This document shows positions 19,261 to 28,353 of a stretch of 64,000 nucleotides of DNA, piece after piece; the stretch's first letter is position 1, and every line of letters starts with the position of its first letter. A program made the position numbers and the translations under genes. Source of the DNA: Leucobacter sp. CX169 (GTDB taxonomy: Bacteria; Actinomycetota; Actinomycetes; Actinomycetales; Microbacteriaceae); NCBI RefSeq assembly GCF_017161405.1, contig NZ_CP071051.1, positions 682,001 to 746,000 on the forward strand, written 5' to 3'. The notes under the pieces are model-generated. The model worked only from the letters and a program-made list of their open reading frames with translations, was not told where the DNA came from and ran no database searches.

Positions 19261-21168
19261 CTACCGGCGGGGTCCGCCGAAGCCGACGCTTTCGCTCGGC
19301 GTGTGCAGGCGCGCGAGGGCCTCCTCGATGGCCGAGGCATAGAGCTCGCCGCCCGACGGCTCGGGGTGGATCCCGTCGCCGGCCAGCATCTCCGGGTGGG
19401 GGGTGATCGCGGTGTCCCATTCGGCGAGGACGACCCCGCGGTGGGCGGCCGCGTACTGCGCGAGCAGCGCATTCACCCCCGGAATCCAATCGCGGTCGGC
19501 GTGCGCGCTCACGAGCACAAGCGGGCGTGGGCCAGCGGCCGCGCGGAGCGCATCGAGATCGGCCTCGTCGATCGGCCCGTTCGTGCCGAGTCCGACCACG
19601 AGGGCGTATCGGAGGCTGCCGCTGGCGAGCTGATCCTGGGCCAGGCCCACACCGACGGACAGTCCGCGTGAGACCTCGGCATCAATGCTGATCCCGGGGA
19701 ACCGGGCGGCGAGCTCAGGGCTGCTCGCGAGCATGACCGAGTCGCCGATTGCGGTCAACTGCGCGCCAGTGGGCAGCAGCGGTCCGCTCTCAGGCGCGCT
19801 CGTCTTCGGGGCTTGCTCGGCGGCCTCTTGCTCGGCGGCCTCGAGGAGCACGCGGCCTCGCTCGATCGCGGCCTCCGCGGACGTGGTCTGTGGGGCCGTG
19901 ACCACCGCGGCGATCGTCGCCGGGACGGTGATCGCGAGAACGGTGACGAATGAGAGCGCGATGACGCGCGCTCGCCGATCGCCTCGGCCGAGCTGCCCGA
20001 GCCTGCGGAGGGATCGCATGAGCCCGAGTCGGCGGACGGGCTGCTCGACATACCGATACGAGAGTTGGGACAGCACCAGCGTCAGCGCCAACACGCACAG
20101 GCCGGTGGTGAGCCAGCCGGTACCGGAGGACGCCCACTTTCCGAAGACGGCCTGCGCGAGCAGGAGCAGCGGCCAATGCCAAAGGTAGATGCCGTACGAG
20201 CGTTCGCCGACCCACCGCAGCGGGCGCGCGTCGAGGTGCGGCGCGAGCCCCATGCCCGGGCGTGTGACCGCCCCGATGACCGCGAGGGCCGCGAGCGTCG
20301 CCAGCTGGATCCCGCCGCGGAAGCTCTCGGGGCTGCCCTCGCGTAGCGTGAGCGCAAGCGCCCCCAGGACGATGAGGCCTGCTGCTGCGGTAACCCAGAG
20401 CGGCCACTGGCGTGCCGGGCGCTCTGCCGCGGTCCCCTCGCGGGCGCCCCGGTGCAGTACGCAGGCGAGCGCGGCGCCGAGGAGGAGGCCAAAGCTGTGC
20501 GTATCGGAACCGAAGTACAGGCGGGACGGTTCAGCGCCGGCGAATGATCCCGCCGCCATCAGGACGGCGGAGGTCAGCCCGAGCGCTGCGAAGAGCACGG
20601 GGCGCCCGATCCTGCCGGCGCGACCGGGCAGGCGCACGAGCGCGAGCGCGAGTAAGGGGAGGACGAGGTAGAACTGTTCCTCGATGCCGAGGGACCAGGT
20701 GTTCCGGAAGAGCTCTGGCGCGTCCTTCGCGAAGTAGTCGGAGCCGGCCGCAATCGAGGTCCAGTTGCTCATAAATAAGGCGGCGCCGGCGATCTGGCGG
20801 CCGATGCCCACAAGGACGTCGCCACCCACCACGAGCGCTGCCGTCGACACGGTTGCGATCACGAGCCCGAGGGCTGGCAGCAGGCGGCGGGCTCGACGGC
20901 GCCAGAAGTCCGCCAACCGGATCCTGCCCGACGCGGACCACTCGCTCAGCAGGAGCGAGGTGATGAGGAAGCCGCTGATCGCAAAGAAGACGTCGACGCC
21001 CAGGAAGCCGCCGGGTAGGAGGCCGGGGAAGAGGTGATAGACCAGCACGAGACCGACCGCAATCGCGCGCAGCCCGTCGAGGCCCCGGTACCGTGCCCGT
21101 ACCATGGGAGCTTGGGTCGCCTTCGGAATCGCCGGTTCGGCGTGACCGGTGGCGGTTCCGAGTGACAT
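19261..21168 (-). CDS. OafA/YrhL-type membrane acyltransferase with C-terminal SGNH domain
   Basis: Residues ~25-380 form an acyltransferase-3 domain: YRGLDGLRAIAVGLVLVYHL with the key His, then GFLGVDVFFAISGFLIT, and about ten membrane helices. After a linker with an Ala/Glu-rich coiled stretch, a periplasm-side SGNH-like domain follows with GDSV (nucleophile Ser) and DGIHP (Asp/His pair). Such proteins O-acetylate cell-wall or surface glycans. ATG 21168 gives 635 residues; ATG 21105 is an alternative nearer the conserved core. It lies antisense between rplQ and truA, which are adjacent in many relatives, and so is probably an insertion. The substrate is unknown. Confidence 0.88.
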   Translation of the reverse strand: MSLGTATGHAEPAIPKATQAPMVRARYRGLDGLRAIAVGLVLVYHLFPGLLPGGFLGVDVFFAISGFLITSLLLSEWSASGRIRLADFWRRRARRLLPALGLVIATVSTAALVVGGDVLVGIGRQIAGAALFMSNWTSIAAGSDYFAKDAPELFRNTWSLGIEEQFYLVLPLLALALVRLPGRAGRIGRPVLFAALGLTSAVLMAAGSFAGAEPSRLYFGSDTHSFGLLLGAALACVLHRGAREGTAAERPARQWPLWVTAAAGLIVLGALALTLREGSPESFRGGIQLATLAALAVIGAVTRPGMGLAPHLDARPLRWVGERSYGIYLWHWPLLLLAQAVFGKWASSGTGWLTTGLCVLALTLVLSQLSYRYVEQPVRRLGLMRSLRRLGQLGRGDRRARVIALSFVTVLAITVPATIAAVVTAPQTTSAEAAIERGRVLLEAAEQEAAEQAPKTSAPESGPLLPTGAQLTAIGDSVMLASSPELAARFPGISIDAEVSRGLSVGVGLAQDQLASGSLRYALVVGLGTNGPIDEADLDALRAAAGPRPLVLVSAHADRDWIPGVNALLAQYAAAHRGVVLAEWDTAITPHPEMLAGDGIHPEPSGGELYASAIEEALARLHTPSESVGFGGPRR

Positions 21169-21265
21169 GGGGGTGGCTGTGCTCCTGAGCTGGGGGACCC
21201 ATCGAGTGTAGGCCAGAATGGTCGACACTCCCTGGCAGAGCAGTCGAACGGACGAAGGGATATCG

Positions 21266-22285
21266 GTGGTGTACGAGACGAGCGAGTCCTCGGCGCAGAA
21301 CGAATTGGCGCGGGGGAATCTTGCGCGCCGGCCCGAGCGCAGCGCGGACCTCGTGCGGCTTCGCCTCGACATCGCGTACGACGGCACCGACTTCTTCGGG
21401 TGGGCGATGCAGCCCGGCCTCCGCACGGTGCAGGGCGAGCTCGAGCGTGCCCTCGGAGTGCTGCTGCGCTCGCCGGACAAGCGCGTCGCGGTCACCGTCG
21501 GCGGGCGCACCGACACCGGTGTCCACGCGCGTGGCCAGGTCGCGCACATTGACGTGACGCCCCAGCAGTTGGCGCGCTGGGCAGGACAGATCACCGACGC
21601 CGGCCTGCTCCCGACGCTGCGGGCCCGCCGCATCAACGGGATTATCAAGCGCACCGCTCCTGACCTGGTCGTGCACGAGGTCACCGAGGTTCCCGACGGC
21701 TTCGAAGCGCGGTACTCGGCGATCAAGCGACGCTACGAGTACCGTCTCCGCGGTCTCGGCGTGCGCCGCGACCCGCTGAGCCGCGCCACCACCGCCGACG
21801 TGCCGCACGAGCTCGACTTCGCCGAGATGCAGCGGGCAGCCTCCTCGCTGGTCGGGCTGCGGGATTTCACGAGTTTCTGTAAGGCGCGCGAGGGCGCTAC
21901 CGCGGTGCGCAACCTCCTCGAGTTCAGTTGGCGCGAGGACCCCGACGGGGTATTCGTCGCCCGCATCGAGGCCGACGCGTTCTGCCACTCCATGGTGCGC
22001 TCGCTCGTCGGGGCGGTGGTTTCGGTCGGCACCGGCAGGATCGACGTGGCCGAGCTTGACCGGCTGCTCGAGGCGCGGGAACGTCCGAACCGCTTCGCCG
22101 TCATGCCGCCGCACGGGCTCAGCCTCGAGGAAATTACGTACCCGCCGCACCACGAGGTCGCCGATCGCGCCGCCCTCACGCGTGCGAGGCGAGCGGCGAT
22201 CCCGCCCCAGGCCCCCGCCGAGCTGCGCGAGATTGCCGTGGCCGGAGAGCTGCGCGAGGGCTGCGGCCCGGATCCTGCGGAGTAG
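21266..22285 (+). CDS. truA: tRNA pseudouridine(38-40) synthase TruA
   Basis: The enzyme isomerises U38-U40 in the tRNA anticodon arm. LRLDIAYDGTDFFGWAMQPG begins the core, and the catalytic Asp is in GGRTDTGVHA (Asp83 from the GTG 21266 start). GTG 21266 or GTG 21269 is preferred because AAGGGA lies 5-8 nt upstream; the product is about 339 residues, with a non-conserved N-terminal stretch of ~30. The tail encodes GPDPAE with GAT-CCT codons inside the recurrent GGATCCTGC word. It is followed by the rplM promoter region. Confidence 0.94.
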   Translation: MVYETSESSAQNELARGNLARRPERSADLVRLRLDIAYDGTDFFGWAMQPGLRTVQGELERALGVLLRSPDKRVAVTVGGRTDTGVHARGQVAHIDVTPQQLARWAGQITDAGLLPTLRARRINGIIKRTAPDLVVHEVTEVPDGFEARYSAIKRRYEYRLRGLGVRRDPLSRATTADVPHELDFAEMQRAASSLVGLRDFTSFCKAREGATAVRNLLEFSWREDPDGVFVARIEADAFCHSMVRSLVGAVVSVGTGRIDVAELDRLLEARERPNRFAVMPPHGLSLEEITYPPHHEVADRAALTRARRAAIPPQAPAELREIAVAGELREGCGPDPAE

Positions 22286-22332
22286 GCTGCCGGTACGGCA
22301 GGGGCGCGCGCTCGGGTGACACGCCCACCCTG

Positions 22333-22341
22333 TGATAAGAT
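22333..22341 (+). promoter_or_regulatory. Extended -10 promoter of rplM-rpsI
   Basis: TGATAAGAT combines an extended TGN element with a TAAGAT -10 hexamer (22336-22341). Its position, about 140 nt before rplM, fits an independent promoter for the rplM-rpsI pair. No convincing -35 is seen, as expected for an extended -10 promoter. Confidence 0.5.
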
Positions 22342-22482
22342 TTCTCTTTGGCGCTCGGCGTTGTACGTCGGCACCCGAAGTTGAGCCCTCCACCGACTCG
22401 GTTTTTCGCGGCATCTGCCCGGCAAACCGGCAACGGAGCGGGATTCACGGACACCTCCATTTCGATAGAAAGCAGCACGACA

Positions 22483-22929
22483 GTGACTCGCACTTATTCC
22501 CCGAAGGCAGCCGAGCAGAAGCACGACTGGCTCATCATTGACGCCACCGACGTAGTGCTCGGCCGTCTCGCTTCGCAGGTTGCAATCCTCCTGCGCGGCA
22601 AGCACAAGACCACCTTCGCCCCCCACATGGACATGGGCGATTACGTTGTCATCATCAACGCTGACAAGGTCGTTCTCACGAACAACAAGGCCGAGACCAA
22701 GCGCGCGTACCGCCACTCGGGCTACCCGGGCGGCCTCCGTTCGGTGAGCTACACCGAGCTGCTCGGCAAGAACCCGGAGCGCGCCGTTGAGATGGCGATC
22801 CGCGGCATGCTGCCGAAGAACTCGCTTGGTCGCGATCAGATCAAGAAGCTGAAGGTCTACGCAGGCCCGAACCACCCCCACACGGCTCAGCAGCCGGCGA
22901 CCTTCACCCTCGGACAGGTCGCGCAGTAG
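22483..22929 (+). CDS. rplM: 50S ribosomal protein L13
   Basis: GTG 22483 gives a 148-residue protein beginning [20 protein letters not shown] and continuing [11 protein letters not shown], the L13 start. [25 protein letters not shown] is the conserved L13 C-terminal signature. L13 is an early 50S assembly protein. A longer in-frame reading upstream has no conservation and is rejected. rpsI follows after 42 bp. Confidence 0.97.
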   Translation: MTRTYSPKAAEQKHDWLIIDATDVVLGRLASQVAILLRGKHKTTFAPHMDMGDYVVIINADKVVLTNNKAETKRAYRHSGYPGGLRSVSYTELLGKNPERAVEMAIRGMLPKNSLGRDQIKKLKVYAGPNHPHTAQQPATFTLGQVAQ

Positions 22930-22971
22930 TTCGCGCACCCGATCAGACTTCAGAGAAAAAGGATTCACAAC

Positions 22972-23454
22972 GTGACCAACGCAGACCAGACTGTCGCTCC
23001 TGAGAGCTACACCACCGAGACCCCGGCCGCTGAGGCAGCGGCAGCGGCTCCCCGCCCCGCGCTGACCGTTCCCGGTGCAGCTGTGGGCCGTCGCAAGCAG
23101 GCTATTGCCCGCGTGCGCCTCATCCCCGGCGCCGGCACCATGACGGTGAACGGCCGCGAGCTGGCTGAGTACTTCCCGAACAAGCTGCACCAGCAGCTCA
23201 TCACGGACCCCTTCACCGTGCTCGAGCTCGGTGGCGCGTACGACGTCATCGCGAAGATCACCGGTGGTGGCCCCTCGGGTCAGGCCGGCGCGCTTCGCCT
23301 CGCGATCGCTCGTGCCCTCAACGAGATCGACGAAGAGCACAACCGCGCGACCCTGAAGAAGGCCGGCTTCCTGAGCCGTGACGCTCGCGTCAAGGAGCGC
23401 AAGAAGGCTGGTCTCAAGAAGGCCCGCAAGGCGCCTCAGTACTCGAAGCGCTAA
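22972..23454 (+). CDS. rpsI: 30S ribosomal protein S9
   Basis: The S9 core runs from about residue 36 ([21 protein letters not shown]) to the end, with [19 protein letters not shown] and the terminal [12 protein letters not shown] that reaches the P-site tRNA. The 160-residue length includes an Ala/Glu/Thr-rich N-terminal extension of ~35 residues, common in Actinobacteria. The start is GTG with AAAAAGGA upstream. Confidence 0.97.
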   Translation: MTNADQTVAPESYTTETPAAEAAAAAPRPALTVPGAAVGRRKQAIARVRLIPGAGTMTVNGRELAEYFPNKLHQQLITDPFTVLELGGAYDVIAKITGGGPSGQAGALRLAIARALNEIDEEHNRATLKKAGFLSRDARVKERKKAGLKKARKAPQYSKR

Positions 23455-23476
23455 ACAGGCGTTCGGAGAGACTGCC

Positions 23477-24826
23477 GTGGCGCGGTTGTTCGGCACCGAC
23501 GGGGTTCGGGGCTTGGCTGGGGTCGATGTGACCGCAGAACTTGCCCTGAACCTCGCCCAGGCGGCGGCACTGGTTTTGGGACGCGATGCGCGTTCCGAGA
23601 GCCGGCGCCCCACCGCAGTGGTGGCTCGGGATCCCCGGGTGTCGGGCGAGTTCATCGCCGCGGCAGTCTCTGCCGGTCTTGCATCGGCCGGCGTGGATGT
23701 ACGCGATGCAGGGGTCATTCCCACCCCAGCCGCCGCCTACTTGGTGGCGGACACGGGAGCCGACTTTGGCGTGATGGTTTCGGCCTCACACAATCCGGCT
23801 CCGGACAACGGGATCAAGTTCTTCGCGGCTGGAGGGCGCAAGCTCGCCGACGACGTTGAGGACCAGATTGAGGCCGCGCTCGCCGGCCCGCTGGTCGGCA
23901 CGACGGGCCGCCAGGTCGGTCGCATCCGGCGCTTCGCCGATGCCGAGGACCGCTACATTCTGCACCTGCTGAGCACGCTCGCAGGGACCTCCCTTGCAGG
24001 GATTCACGTCGTGCTCGACTGCGCCCACGGCGCCGCGGCCGGCATCTCGCCGCAGGTCTTCACCGATGCCGGCGCGAAGCTCTCGGTCATTGGGAACGAC
24101 CCCGACGGCTTTAACATCAACGACGGCATCGGCTCGACTCACCTTGAGCAGCTCATTGAGCGCGTGCGTTCCGAGGGCGCCGATCTCGGCATTGCCCACG
24201 ACGGCGACGCGGATCGATGCCTCGCGGTCGACGCCGACGGCAACGTCATCGACGGCGACAAGATCATGGCGATCCTTGCCCTGTCGATGTCGAGCCGGGG
24301 CATGCTGGAAAAGAACACGCTCGTCGCGACAGTGATGAGTAATCTCGGGCTGAAGCTCGCGATGGCCGACAACGGCATCGACGTGATCGAGACCGGCGTG
24401 GGGGACCGCTACGTCCTCGAGGCCATCAACGAGCACGGGTACTCGCTGGGCGGCGAGCAGTCCGGGCACGTCATCATGAGCGAGTTCGCCACGACCGGCG
24501 ACGGGATCCTGACCGGTCTGCACCTGGCCGCCGAGATCGCGCGCACCGGCCGCACGCTCGCGGACCTGGCCTCGTGCATGACGGTGTACCCGCAGGTGCT
24601 CGTGAATGTACGCGGCGTCGATCGCACGCGGGTCGCCGAGGACGAGGTGCTGGCTCAGGCCGTCGCGCAGGTCGAGCGCGACCTGGGCGGCAATGGGCGC
24701 GTCTTGCTGCGCCCGTCGGGCACCGAGCCGGTGGTACGCGTGATGGTCGAGGCCGCCGAGGTGGCCCAGGCGCAGCAGCTCGCTGATTCCCTGGCCGCGG
24801 TGGTCGCGGAGCGCCTCGCCGTCTAG
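23477..24826 (+). CDS. glmM: Phosphoglucosamine mutase GlmM
   Basis: GTG 23477 (GGAGAG 6 nt upstream) gives [15 protein letters not shown] and 449 residues. The phosphoserine loop is [14 protein letters not shown] (catalytic Ser104), the Mg loop is HDGDADRC, and [14 protein letters not shown] is the phosphate-binding loop. The enzyme turns GlcN-6-P into GlcN-1-P for UDP-GlcNAc and peptidoglycan. Its pathway partner glmS lies at 30420, separated here by the ABC importer block and coaA. Confidence 0.96.
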   Translation: MARLFGTDGVRGLAGVDVTAELALNLAQAAALVLGRDARSESRRPTAVVARDPRVSGEFIAAAVSAGLASAGVDVRDAGVIPTPAAAYLVADTGADFGVMVSASHNPAPDNGIKFFAAGGRKLADDVEDQIEAALAGPLVGTTGRQVGRIRRFADAEDRYILHLLSTLAGTSLAGIHVVLDCAHGAAAGISPQVFTDAGAKLSVIGNDPDGFNINDGIGSTHLEQLIERVRSEGADLGIAHDGDADRCLAVDADGNVIDGDKIMAILALSMSSRGMLEKNTLVATVMSNLGLKLAMADNGIDVIETGVGDRYVLEAINEHGYSLGGEQSGHVIMSEFATTGDGILTGLHLAAEIARTGRTLADLASCMTVYPQVLVNVRGVDRTRVAEDEVLAQAVAQVERDLGGNGRVLLRPSGTEPVVRVMVEAAEVAQAQQLADSLAAVVAERLAV

Positions 24827-24954
24827 CTGACGCGCCGCTTTTTGTGCCCGGCGAGCGAACCAAGACAGGAATTCTCTGCTGCACTCGGAGCAAACATGTT
24901 CGTGCACTAGATTTGATAGTTCCTTCACGGCGCCACGAGGAACGAGAGCAGTTC

Positions 24955-25806
24955 ATGATCGAGTTTCGCCAGGTTTCCAAGGTCTTTGACGATGGTACGA
25001 GAGCCGTCGAGGACTTCACGCTGACTCTGCCCTCGAACAAGACGACGGTCTTCGTCGGTTCATCGGGTTCGGGCAAGACCACCCTGCTGCGCATGATCAA
25101 CCGGATGGTGGAACCGAGCAGCGGCCAGATCCTGATTGATGGCGAAGACATCGCCGGAATGAACCCCGTGCAGTTGCGCCGGAGCATCGGCTATGTGCTC
25201 CAGGCGTCTGGCCTGCTGCCGCACCGGAGCGTTGTCGACAACATCGCAACCGTGCCCCGCCTCAACGGAATGCCGAAGGCCGATGCGCGCCGCGCCGCGC
25301 GCCAGCTCCTGAACACCGTGGGGCTCGACGAGTCGCTCGCGAAGCGGTACCCGCGCCAACTATCGGGTGGGCAGCAGCAGCGCGTGGGCGTCGCCAGGGC
25401 GCTGGCGAGCGACCCCCAGGTGCTGCTCATGGACGAGCCGTTCGGGGCGGTTGACCCGATCGTTCGCGCAGAGCTCCAAGTCGAACTGAACCGGTTGCAG
25501 CGCGAGCTGGGCAAAACCATCGTGTTCGTGACACACGACATCGACGAGGCATTCACCCTTGCCGACCAGGTCGTCATTCTCAGGAAGGGCGGCATCGTCG
25601 CGCAGGTGGGCACCCCAGCCCAGATCCTGGCGGATCCTGCCGACGAGTTCGTAGCGAGCTTCATTGGAGCCGACGCCGGCAAACGACAGCTGTACTTGCA
25701 GCGCCGCCAGGGCGACGGCGACATAACGCTCGTCGTCGACAGGGAGGGCCGGCCCGCCGGAGTCCTTGCGGGTGCGGAGACACCGCTCGGAGCGGGAACC
25801 CAGTGA
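24955..25806 (+). CDS. ABC transporter ATPase, compatible-solute (OpuC/ProV) type
   Basis: This 283-residue nucleotide-binding subunit has Walker A GSSGSGKTT (residues 35-43), signature LSGGQQQRVGVARAL, Walker B VLLMDEPF and the H-loop VFVTHD. EEAFTLADQVVILRKGG-type and ADEFVASFIGAD segments are typical of OpuA/OpuC/ProV ATPases. The C-terminus stops soon after, so the tandem CBS osmosensor of classical OpuCA/OpuA is missing. ATG 24955 was chosen because ABC homology begins there. It overlaps the permease gene by 4 bp, as the first gene of a four-gene importer operon. Substrate (glycine betaine, choline, carnitine or another quaternary amine) is inferred from family only. Confidence 0.9.
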   Translation: MIEFRQVSKVFDDGTRAVEDFTLTLPSNKTTVFVGSSGSGKTTLLRMINRMVEPSSGQILIDGEDIAGMNPVQLRRSIGYVLQASGLLPHRSVVDNIATVPRLNGMPKADARRAARQLLNTVGLDESLAKRYPRQLSGGQQQRVGVARALASDPQVLLMDEPFGAVDPIVRAELQVELNRLQRELGKTIVFVTHDIDEAFTLADQVVILRKGGIVAQVGTPAQILADPADEFVASFIGADAGKRQLYLQRRQGDGDITLVVDREGRPAGVLAGAETPLGAGTQ

Positions 25807-26504
25807 CCTGGACCCTCGACAATCTGGAGCTGATTGCCGAGCTCACGATCAACCACATCCGGTTGAGCGTGATTCCTATCGTGCTCTCATTTGTGATCGC
25901 CGTCCCGTTGGGCTGGCTCGCGAACCGCAACCGTGTGCTTCGCGCGGTGACCATAACTTCGGGGAGCCTGCTCTACACGATTCCCTCGTTGCCGCTCTTT
26001 GTGATGCTGCCGTACATCCTCGGTACGCGGGTACTCAGCGAGGTGAACGTGATTGTCGCGCTGCTCATCTACGGTGTTGCCGTGATGGTGCGCTCGGCCG
26101 CCGACGCCCTGGGCTCGGTTGACGCAACAACGCGACAAGCCGCCACGGCGATGGGCTTCTCTGCGTGGTCCCGGTTCTGGGGTGTGGAGTTCCCCCTGGC
26201 GGGTCCAGTTCTGCTCGCCGGTATGCGGGTCGTTTCGGTGAGCACGATCGCCCTCGTGTCGGTCGGCGCGATCATCGGATCCCGCAACCTCGGGTACCTC
26301 TTCCTGAACGGTCGGCAGCGCAATAATCTCGAGGAGATTCTCGTCGGTATCGTGGCGAGCGTGCTCATCGCGCTCGTGTTCGATCTCTTGTTGGTAGCGC
26401 TCGGCAAGCTCGTAATGCCGTGGAACGAGACTGGGCGGCGGCGGGCATCCCGGCGGACCGCGCGGCTCGCGGCGAGGGGGGAGGCAACATGGATTTCTTC
26501 CTGA
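25803..26504 (+). CDS. ABC transporter permease, OpuC/OsmF type (first)
   Basis: The 233-residue BPD-type permease has about five or six membrane helices. The coupling motif is GSVDATTRQAATAMGFSAWSRFWGVEFPLAGP, the EAA-loop of quaternary-amine importers. YTIPSLPLFVMLPYILGT is typical of OpuCB/YehW-like subunits. It starts at GTG, overlapping the ATPase gene, and overlaps the next permease by 16 bp. The C-terminal ~30 residues are Arg-rich and cytoplasmic. Confidence 0.9.
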   Translation: MTWTLDNLELIAELTINHIRLSVIPIVLSFVIAVPLGWLANRNRVLRAVTITSGSLLYTIPSLPLFVMLPYILGTRVLSEVNVIVALLIYGVAVMVRSAADALGSVDATTRQAATAMGFSAWSRFWGVEFPLAGPVLLAGMRVVSVSTIALVSVGAIIGSRNLGYLFLNGRQRNNLEEILVGIVASVLIALVFDLLLVALGKLVMPWNETGRRRASRRTARLAARGEATWISS

Positions 26505-27289
26505 GCGCGCTGGCTTGGCTCTTCGACCCGGCGAACTATGTGGCGGGCTCGCAGACCCCGCTCCCCATTGGCGACAGGGTCGCGGAGCACCTCAGCTACA
26601 CGGTGATTGCAGTGGCACTCTCGTGCCTGATTGCCCTGCCGCTCGGGTTTTACATCGGGCACACGGGGCGAGGCCGGCAGTTCGTGATCGCGTTTACGGG
26701 TGGGGCTCGCGCCATGCCGACACTGGGTCTGCTGATGGCGTTCTCGGTCGTTTTTGGCTATTTCTTGAGCTTCACTGCGAGCGGCTTCGCCGCGGCATTC
26801 ACCTCCCTCACGATCTTGGCGATTCCTTCCACCCTCGCGGGCGCTTATTCCGGAATCGAATCGGTCGATCGTGTGACCGTCGACGCGGCGCGAGCGAATG
26901 GCATGAGTGAACTGCAGATACTGACGAAGGTCGAGATACCTCTCGCGTTGCCGCTCATCGTGGGCGGCATCCGGGCATCCGTGCTGCAGGTGATTGCCAC
27001 TGCCGTCATTGCCTCGTACATCGGGCTCGGCGGTATTGGTCGAATTATCTCGAGCGGTATCGGCCTGAATGATAACGACAGAATATTGGGCGGCGCGCTG
27101 CTCGTCACGGTCCTCGCGCTGGTCGTGGACGGCGCGCTCGCGCTCGTCCAGCGTCTCGTCCGCCCCCGAGGTACGGTCGCGCAGCGCGCGCCGCGCTCGG
27201 TTCGTGCCCGCAATGCAACAGACTCCCGCGCGCGCTCGTTCGAGCAACGTGCGGATGCAATGACCACAACCGACGAAGGGAAGCAATAG
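26489..27289 (+). CDS. ABC transporter permease, OpuC/OsmF type (second)
   Basis: ATG 26489 follows GGGGGGAGG and gives MDFFLSALAWLFDP, 266 residues. It has the same architecture as its neighbour: the EAA loop is SVDRVTVDAARANGMSELQILTKVEIPLALP, and AVIASYIGLGGIGRIISSGIG is a family signature. Two non-identical permeases per importer are normal for OpuCB/OpuCD systems. The tail of ~35 residues is basic and probably unstructured. The following lipoprotein gene starts at the next base after the stop. Confidence 0.9.
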   Translation: MDFFLSALAWLFDPANYVAGSQTPLPIGDRVAEHLSYTVIAVALSCLIALPLGFYIGHTGRGRQFVIAFTGGARAMPTLGLLMAFSVVFGYFLSFTASGFAAAFTSLTILAIPSTLAGAYSGIESVDRVTVDAARANGMSELQILTKVEIPLALPLIVGGIRASVLQVIATAVIASYIGLGGIGRIISSGIGLNDNDRILGGALLVTVLALVVDGALALVQRLVRPRGTVAQRAPRSVRARNATDSRARSFEQRADAMTTTDEGKQ

Positions 27290-28219
27290 ATGTCTCCAAC
27301 ACACAAGAGGTTGCGATTTGCCGCGAGCGTGACCGCCATCGGGGCGCTTTTCGCTCTGGCAGGGTGCGCGACCGCCGATCCCACCGGGGCTGAGCCGTCG
27401 AAGGCTGGCGGCAGCGAGAGCATTACGGTGGGCTCCTTCGCGTTCCCCGAAAGCGAGATCCTCGCTGAGATTTACGTGATCGCCCTGGAAGAGGCCGGCT
27501 TCGAGGTAGACACCGCACTGAACCTCGGCCCGCGCCAGGCCACGATTCCTGCGTTGGAGGACGGGTCAATTGACCTGATCCCGGAGTACAACGGGAACCT
27601 GTTGTTCCACTACGATCCCGAGAACGAAGCCCGGACGACTGAGGAAGTCGACGCCGCCCTGGCGACGCTCGTGCCCTCCGGGTTCCAGGTGCTCGACTCA
27701 TCGCCCGCGCAGGACAAGGATGCGTACGTTGTCACGCGGGCGACCGCTGACCAGTTTGACCTGGTCGAAATCGGGGACCTCAGCGCGCTTGAGCCGTTCA
27801 CTCTGGGCGCATCGCCCCAGTTTAGCGAGCTCGGGTATGGGCTTCCCGGGCTCGCGTCAGTGTATGGGGTCACAGACGTGACGTTCCTGCCGATCGAAGA
27901 CTTCGGCGGCCCCGACACGGTGCGGGCGCTCGTGGACGACGCGGTTCAGGTCGCCGATATCTTCACGACCTCTCCTTCGATTCCGGCCGAGGACCTCGTC
28001 GTGCTTGAAGATCCGAAGAACCTGATTGCGGCGCAGAATGTGCTCCCGCTGCTGAGCTCCGACGTGTTCAGCGACGAACTCGCTACGGTGCTGAATACCG
28101 TCTCGGCAGCACTCACGACGGAGGATCTCATCTCGCTGCGTGAGCGCGTCGAGGGCGAGGAGAACGCGCAGGCCGATGTGGCAGCGCGGGACTGGCTCAA
28201 GGAGAAGGGGCTGATCTAG
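27290..28219 (+). CDS. Substrate-binding lipoprotein of quaternary-amine ABC importer
   Basis: The N-terminus MSPTHKRLRF...ALFALAGC is a lipoprotein signal with LAGC lipobox (lipidated Cys26). The mature domain fits the ProX/OpuCC/OsmF class: SITVGSFAFPESEILAEIY at the start, LEDGSIDLIPEYNGNLL, and a two-lobed fold to residue 309. Aromatic ligand residues of the betaine-binding cage cannot be identified with confidence. It is the last gene of the operon and would deliver substrate outside the membrane to the two permeases upstream. Confidence 0.9.
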   Translation: MSPTHKRLRFAASVTAIGALFALAGCATADPTGAEPSKAGGSESITVGSFAFPESEILAEIYVIALEEAGFEVDTALNLGPRQATIPALEDGSIDLIPEYNGNLLFHYDPENEARTTEEVDAALATLVPSGFQVLDSSPAQDKDAYVVTRATADQFDLVEIGDLSALEPFTLGASPQFSELGYGLPGLASVYGVTDVTFLPIEDFGGPDTVRALVDDAVQVADIFTTSPSIPAEDLVVLEDPKNLIAAQNVLPLLSSDVFSDELATVLNTVSAALTTEDLISLRERVEGEENAQADVAARDWLKEKGLI

Positions 28220-28258
28220 GGCCTCGCGGCCCCGTGATTCGCCGGCAACACGATGCCG

Positions 28259-28280
28259 CGGCAACGCGCACGGGTTGCCG
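28259..28280. repeat. Hairpin downstream of the ABC importer operon
   Basis: CGGCAAC (28259-28265) and GTTGCCG (28274-28280) are exact reverse complements with an 8-nt loop. It may act as a terminator for the importer operon, 40 bp after its last stop, but no T-run follows. Confidence 0.45.
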
Positions 28281-28299
28281 AACTTGCCGGAGCTTTCGT

Positions 28300-28341
28300 A
28301 GTTCCCGGAGAGATCTCACCTACTGTGTGGCTCCGGGAACT
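28300..28341. terminator. Perfect 11-bp inverted repeat between convergent genes
   Basis: AGTTCCCGGAG (28300-28310) and CTCCGGGAACT (28331-28341) pair perfectly over a 20-nt loop. Two more outer positions can pair (one G-U). It lies between the importer operon and the oppositely oriented nuclease-domain gene, so it may be a bidirectional terminator. The long loop and the absence of a T-run leave an operator role open. Confidence 0.5.
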
Positions 28342-28353
28342 GCGATCGCTCCG

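Noticed and set aside
24827-24843. T5 run after glmM as a terminator
   Set aside because: The preceding GC-rich sequence forms only an interrupted stem, so it does not meet a reasonable standard for a terminator.
24893-24900. AACATGTT palindrome upstream of the ABC importer as an operator
   Set aside because: An 8-bp palindrome flanked by mismatches is too short to claim, and no matching regulator gene is adjacent.
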